DNA of 64,000 bases, from positions 37,386,001-37,450,000 of the forward strand of contig JBITNC010000001.1 in NCBI GenBank assembly GCA_050084985.1. The letters are read 5' to 3'. The notes beneath the pieces were generated by a model. That model had not been told where the DNA came from. It saw nothing but the letters and a program-made list of their open reading frames with translations, and ran no database searches. The stretch is from Nageia nagi. Its lineage: Eukaryota; Pinophyta. The position numbers and the translations under genes are program-made. Below are positions 59,661 through 64,000 of the stretch, piece after piece; position 1 is the first letter of the stretch; each line of letters starts with the position of its first letter.

Positions 59661-60499
59661 TCAAGCTTTGATTGTTACTCTTGTTTATTTTTTAGAATTA
59701 CAACTTTATGATTTTTAGTGAATGTTATTTTTTCATCCTTCCTTGTTTCTATAATTTTTAATATTTCTTTACATAATTCAACTTGATCATCATGAATGAG
59801 GTATTCATTTATAAAAATTCATGTTCTGTTTTAGTTTTGAGAGTTACAAAGTAAATTTTATATAAAGGGGTGAAAGCAAGAAGTTGAGTACACTTAGAGG
59901 GGAAGTGAAGGAAATTGGCAAAGTTAAAATTCAATATAAAAAATCAAGATCCCAATTTAGATTCAGGATTTTGATATTTAAAACTAAAATATGTGCATTT
60001 TCTTAGCATTAAATATCAGGATCTTGATATTTGAATCTACAATTTTGCCTCATTTTAGTTTCAAAAAGGCTTGGTGAGCCAACACTTAGTCTTGGACCTA
60101 CAAGTATGTGTTCATGGTAATGTTAATGAAAAATCATGACTTCGAGCATACGTTTGATGGAATTTTTGATAGATTTTTTTTACGAAATTAAAACCCATTA
60201 TAATTAAAGAGAGTAGATTTCAAATATGCATTTCTTTTTACAATTGGATAAGATTTTATATTTTTTAATTATTTTTTTAGTAAAAATGATCTATATACTT
60301 GAAATATGATGGTATCTTATTTTTTTAATAACTTTTTTATTATTTAGGTGTTCTAAAAAACATTATATAGGGACAAGCTTCAGAGAATTCTATATAAGAT
60401 AAAAAAATTAAAAAAATATTAAATTTATATCAAATTATGCATGACGGACATAGGCACTTTTTGAAATAACAATGATTCGTAATCATCGAATGCTTATAG
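59661..60499. other. AT-rich DNA, no feature recognised
   Basis: It may include the start of the LINE and target DNA. A word like AATTTAGATTCAGGATTTTGATATT is partly repeated at about 59945-60045 (ATCAGGATCTTGATATTTGAAT), a minor local duplication. Confidence 0.3.
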
Positions 60500-61036
60500 C
60501 ATACTCAGATCCTCAATTACATATTTGAATGAAAAAATATTCACCATTATGAGACCCATAAAATTGCATATAAATTTGAAATTGCACAATGTAAAATACA
60601 AATTAACAATCTCAATCATACACAACAAGATCAACATAATGATTTACTCTGGTTCACACAATATGGACTAATCTAACATGGAATTGAAACTTTTTATTCT
60701 CATTGTCTATGGACATTACAATATTACATGCATATAGAGAAATACCATCAAAATAATGGGAATAACATCTCCTACAACACTACTGCAATCTCCTATAGTA
60801 AGAAGAACAACTTCAGAAGTGCAAAAATTCTAGATGACTCTTGGCCTTCCTTCAAATCTTTATAATCTCAAAAAATTCAAAACTCTCTAAGATCTAATTA
60901 TGAATCAAAAGAGTATCACACCTTTAAATAAGCCTAAAAATGTATCGAAATGTTGATTGATGATCTTGAATCACTCAACTGTTTGAACCATCGATGCCTC
61001 TTTAGCTTTCACTGTTGACTCATCAAAATGTAGACA
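60500..61036 (-). repeat. Probable 3' LTR of the chromovirus
   Basis: On the minus strand it would start TGTCTACATTTTGATGAG. It contains an AATAAAA polyadenylation-type signal at about 60698 and ATTGTGTGAACCAGAGTAAATC, a typical LTR R/U5 sequence, near 60645-60665. It lies downstream of the integrase/chromodomain in the same orientation. No 5' partner in the window, so limits are approximate. Confidence 0.5.
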
Positions 61037-61117
61037 ATTAACAACCTAAAAATAGTAGACTTACATTGTTAGTAGCATGATTTTTATCACCAATCATCTC
61101 CATATTTTAGTCTTTGA

Positions 61118-61400
61118 TCAATCTCTAAACATGAATACCCCTAGGATGAGTACTCTCTTGCAGAGATCAACTTGACATGATCCAATTTGGATCACACCTC
61201 CTAATGAGAAGGCATTTGGTCCCACAAATGCATAGATGAGGATACAAATCCCAACCTTGGATTTTTCCATCCACTTGGATTTATTAGAATTTTGTCCCTT
61301 AAATCCAACTAACCACAACTCTATCTCACCTCTTCTTGTAGCATGAACCTTCTTTTGTAATATAGAATCCTCCTTGAGTTCATCCATAGTATTAGGATCT
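61118..61400 (-). pseudogene. Chromodomain tail of a Ty3/gypsy chromovirus
   Basis: The minus strand reads ILQKKVHATRRGEIELWLVG then FKGQNSNKSKWMEKS. This matches the chromodomain pattern of chromovirus integrases (xTRRGxxxxxLVKWKGxxxSxxxWxxE). It follows the integrase after a short spacer. The chromodomain is known to direct integration to particular chromatin. Stops near 61400 and beyond 61118 show decay. Confidence 0.65.
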
Positions 61401-61539
61401 AAGTTATCAAAGATAAAAAAATTTGATTTGAACCTACTTCATCTTCAGTTAACATATATGGCTCATACAATCTTAAATATTCTATGTTCACAAACAAATA
61501 TATATTCATATATACCAGTAGATTTAGTCTAAAAGCATT

Positions 61540-62349
61540 CTCACTTACTTGCTCCACAATTGAAATGGTCCATAGCTTATAGGTTTTAACTTATTGGTTG
61601 GTCCTTGCAACCTCTCCTTACTAAGATGCAACCAAACATGGTCTCCCACATGAAACTTATGGTCAAATCTATGTTTTTCATGTCTTATCTTGTATTTGTC
61701 TTGGCTTGTATTAAGTTGCTCTTGGATTTTTAAATGAATTTAAATAATATTTTCAATAAAGGCTTCAACTTATTTCTCTTATTTCTCATGTGAATATCCT
61801 TCATTATTTTGCTTTCCAAACACATAATCAAAAGGTGATGATGATAAATAACCAAAATAAGTTTCAAAAGGACTTTTATTAATGGAAAAATGAATTATCC
61901 TATTGTATGAATATTGGATATATTCAAGCTGTTCATCCCAAGACTTAAGATGCTTTCCATAATAACTTCTAAAGAGTTGAACCACTATCCTATTCACCAC
62001 CTTAGTTTGTCCATCCATTTGAGAAGGAAAGATGGTACTCATCTTCAACCTTGTATCCATATTTTCCCATAAAGATGTCCAAAATTTACCTAAGAATCTA
62101 CTATCTCTATCTAAAACAATAGAAGTAGGCAATCCAAAATGAACCCAAATATTAGAAAAAAATAAATTGGTAGCATCTTGTTTCATTATAGTCTTCTTAC
62201 ATGGAATCAAAATATACATCTTGCTAAATCAATCCACAACAACAAATTGATATTCATGACCTTTCTTAATCATAGGCAATCCTCCCATAAAATCCATTGA
62301 GATACACTCCTATGGACGTGAATGTATTGGAAGTGGCTGATACAAACTT
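61540..62349 (-). pseudogene. Chromovirus integrase, cut by LTR A and with lost catalytic Glu
   Basis: From 62349 the minus strand reads SLYQPLPIHSRP*ECISMDF (TGG to TAG at the conserved Trp; first catalytic Asp in SMDF), GGLPMIKKGHEYQFVVVD, then 62219-61779: LPTSIVLDRDSRFLGKFWTS (second Asp), MDGQTKVVNRIVVQLF (catalytic Glu is Lys), LEYIQYSYNRIIHFSINKSP. The tail at 61770-61560 is KYKIRHEKHRFDHKFHVGDH and LQGPTNKLKPISYGPFQL. The zinc domain and RT are missing because the copy is cut at 62350 by LTR A. Confidence 0.9.
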
Positions 62350-62759
62350 TGATGGAATTGAAAGATTCTATAAACCAAGATCACCTTAAAGCTTCTCCAA
62401 CAAATCTAACATTTATCATTCTAGCAAAGCAATAATCAATCACATAAAAAATAACATATCATGTATAGTGGTTCCTCCATCTCTTAGTAGTACATCCACT
62501 TTGAACTATCATTCTATTACTTATCACAAGATAACTCTCCTACAAATTCTTAAAAATTCTTCTACAAAGATCTTACAAGAGTATTTTTACAAGACAAGCA
62601 TTACCATGCTTCATCAAGTTATATAATGAGAGAAGATACCTCTTTATTTAAAAGAAGAAATCCACCCTTTAACCTTCTTTTTACCCAAGGGTAAGGGTAA
62701 AGGTATTTCTATATTTATTTCCTTAATGCTTTAAGGTATTATATTCTTATAGAATTACA
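62350..62759 (-). repeat. LTR A, third copy
   Basis: It starts TGATGGAATTGAAAGATTC, directly abutting the integrase coding sequence, and ends ATAGAATTACA followed by a decayed polypurine tract (minus CTAAGTTAGAG). This would be the 3' LTR of another A element whose body lies at higher coordinates, outside recognisable sequence. At about 410 bp it is some 100 bp shorter than the other copies. Confidence 0.75.
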
Positions 62760-63059
62760 CTCTAACTTAGGGTAACACAATATCATTCTTTTATTTTTTT
62801 TATTCTTTTCAAAAACTTCTTTCTATTCCAACTTCCCTTCCTTTCAAAAATAATTTGAGTCTTTTGTTAGTCTTAAGTTTGAAGAATTCTAGGTGTTGTC
62901 AACATTTGGCTCTTGTATATATAAGTTTTGGTCTTTCATATTTTACCTTATACATTTCTAGTCAAAGTGTAGCAGGTGTTACAATAACTCACAAGGGTAC
63001 AAACCTTAAATCATGTTAGCAGTCAAAAGAGCTAGAAACTGTATGTATAGAAGAGTAGT
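62760..63059. other. Possible internal sequence next to LTR A copy 3
   Basis: It begins with a pyrimidine-rich stretch (TTCTTTTATTTTTTTTATTC on plus). Nothing coding was recognised. The chromovirus integrase does not resume here. Confidence 0.3.
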
Positions 63060-63203
63060 CATGTTTGGGAGTTGTTGTAAATACATGTTTAGGCATTATT
63101 ATAAATATATGTTTAGGAGTTGTTGTAAATGCATATTTGAGAGTTATTGTAAATACATGTTCAGGAGTTGTTTTAAATACAATATTCGAGAGTTATTGTA
63201 AAA
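63060..63203 (+). repeat. Six 24-bp tandem repeats
   Basis: The consensus CATGTTTAGGAGTTGTTGTA plus AATA recurs at 63060, 63084, 63108, 63132, 63156 and 63180 with an exact 24-bp period and about 75-90% similarity. Because 24 is a multiple of three, an open frame (63013-63201) reads through as a repeated octapeptide of the form YMFRSCCK. There is no sign that it is expressed. Confidence 0.85.
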
Positions 63204-63250
63204 GTGGGTCCAAGTTATGTCCAAATAGTCAATAAGAGATGCCCAAAAGT

Positions 63251-63547
63251 AAATAGAACCTATCAATTTTCTACAATGACATCATCATTTTTGGTTAAAA
63301 TTAGTGAGTGCTAAAATAAGTCACAACAAGTGAAGATCTATGAAAAAGCAAATAGATCCTACTAATTTTCAATAGTAACATCATCATTTTTGGCTCAAAT
63401 TAGCAGGTCTCATAAGAAGTAATTATAGGTGAAGATTCATGAAGATACCAAATAAAACCCACTGATTCTAAGAGATGATGTCAGAACTTTTAGCCAAAAT
63501 CAACGGGTACTAAGAAGAGCTAGATTTTCAATAGAGCTTGAAGAAAA
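63251..63547 (+). repeat. Three 98-100 bp tandem repeats
   Basis: Units start AAATAGAACC at 63251, AAATAGATCC at 63350 and AAATAAAACC at 63450, each with a central TGACATCATCATTTTTGG-like segment and ending GTGAAGATTCATGAA-like. A fourth partial unit starts at 63548. They follow the 24-bp array directly. Confidence 0.75.
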
Positions 63548-64000
63548 AAATAGAACTTATAAGACTAAGGTGAGAGTAATGGGTAAGAAGTAACACCCAG
63601 GTCCACTTAATCTTAAGTGTTAGACCCTCGGGGCCCTGTTAATGTTTTAAATTCAACTCAATCCCACATAACAAGTGGGTTTTTCTTCTTGAACTAACTT
63701 GGTATATTGTTCATCTCCCTCATTAGTATATTCAATTAGAATTACAATATGGATCATCAATGGTTGCAGAGAAGTAGATGACTATCAAAAGAGCATAGTG
63801 GCATATCGTGCCTATCAAATTGCAAATGAGTACTTATTCAATCAAATTCAATACCATCTTCAATCAACTATAGGACCAAAGTAGGAGCAATCAACAACAT
63901 TTCAACAAGATTATGGGTCAATGGATATGACTATTCAAAAATTGTAAATTTTCAAATAGTCATGCTATTGGTACTTATTCACTATGTAATCTAACATAGT
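63548..64000. other. Window end, no feature recognised
   Basis: It contains CCTCGGGGCCC, the only short GC-rich word nearby (about 63627). The open reading at 63699-63884 matches nothing I know. Confidence 0.3.

Overview
The window looks like intergenic DNA from a large, repeat-rich land-plant nuclear genome. A gymnosperm is my best guess, from the AT-rich, old and deeply decayed Tat-type Ty3/gypsy, chromovirus, copia, LINE and CACTA remains, but the sequence does not prove it. I found no intact host gene. The only host-type coding region is a receptor-like-kinase pseudogene (53257-54527, minus). Almost everything else is transposable elements in several nested generations, plus tandem repeats.

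Layout. 1-4450: relic of a Tat-like gypsy element (minus; gag, protease, extra RNase H, start of RT, 5' LTR). 5440-6610: 3' end of a copia element with its LTR. 6611-7572: 3' end of a LINE (zinc-finger/RNase H region). 7573-31463: one nested block, all LTR parts on the minus strand. An LTR element 'B' (LTRs 7573-8742 and 30306-31463) contains LTR element 'A' (LTRs 10400-26788, split, and 28899-29408). A's 3' LTR is in turn split by a 15.9-kb CACTA transposon (10847-26724) with target duplication GTA and termini CATTA.../...TAGTA. The CACTA element carries a decayed TNP2-type transposase and a SET-like domain (both minus), two degenerate TTTAGGG-like arrays, an ATTAACAT-type array, a spliced unknown gene (plus), and 23-bp subterminal repeats.

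33776-42045: a nearly complete but dead Tat element on the plus strand (LTR, gag, protease, RT, RNase H, second RNase H, integrase, 3' repeats, LTR). 42155-42396: LINE-like tail. 42400-53000: mostly anonymous AT-rich DNA with a few LTR-like promoters and duplications. 53257-55100: low-copy, GC-richer kinase pseudogene and its 5' flank. 55150-55985: two tandem copies of a unit with a tRNA-Gln-like head, probably a SINE. 56150-59720: LINE RT and endonuclease relics (minus), interrupted by LTR-like and tRNA-like sequence. 60500-62349: chromovirus integrase, chromodomain and probable LTR (minus), cut by a third copy of LTR A (62350-62759). 63060-63550: 24-bp and 100-bp tandem repeats.

Decay is mostly C-to-T / G-to-A: glutamine, tryptophan and arginine codons have become stops at family-conserved positions, LTR differences are mainly transitions, and catalytic residues are lost by single transitions. 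This fits long-term methylation and deamination of silenced DNA. All homology calls come from reading translations by eye; none was checked against a database.
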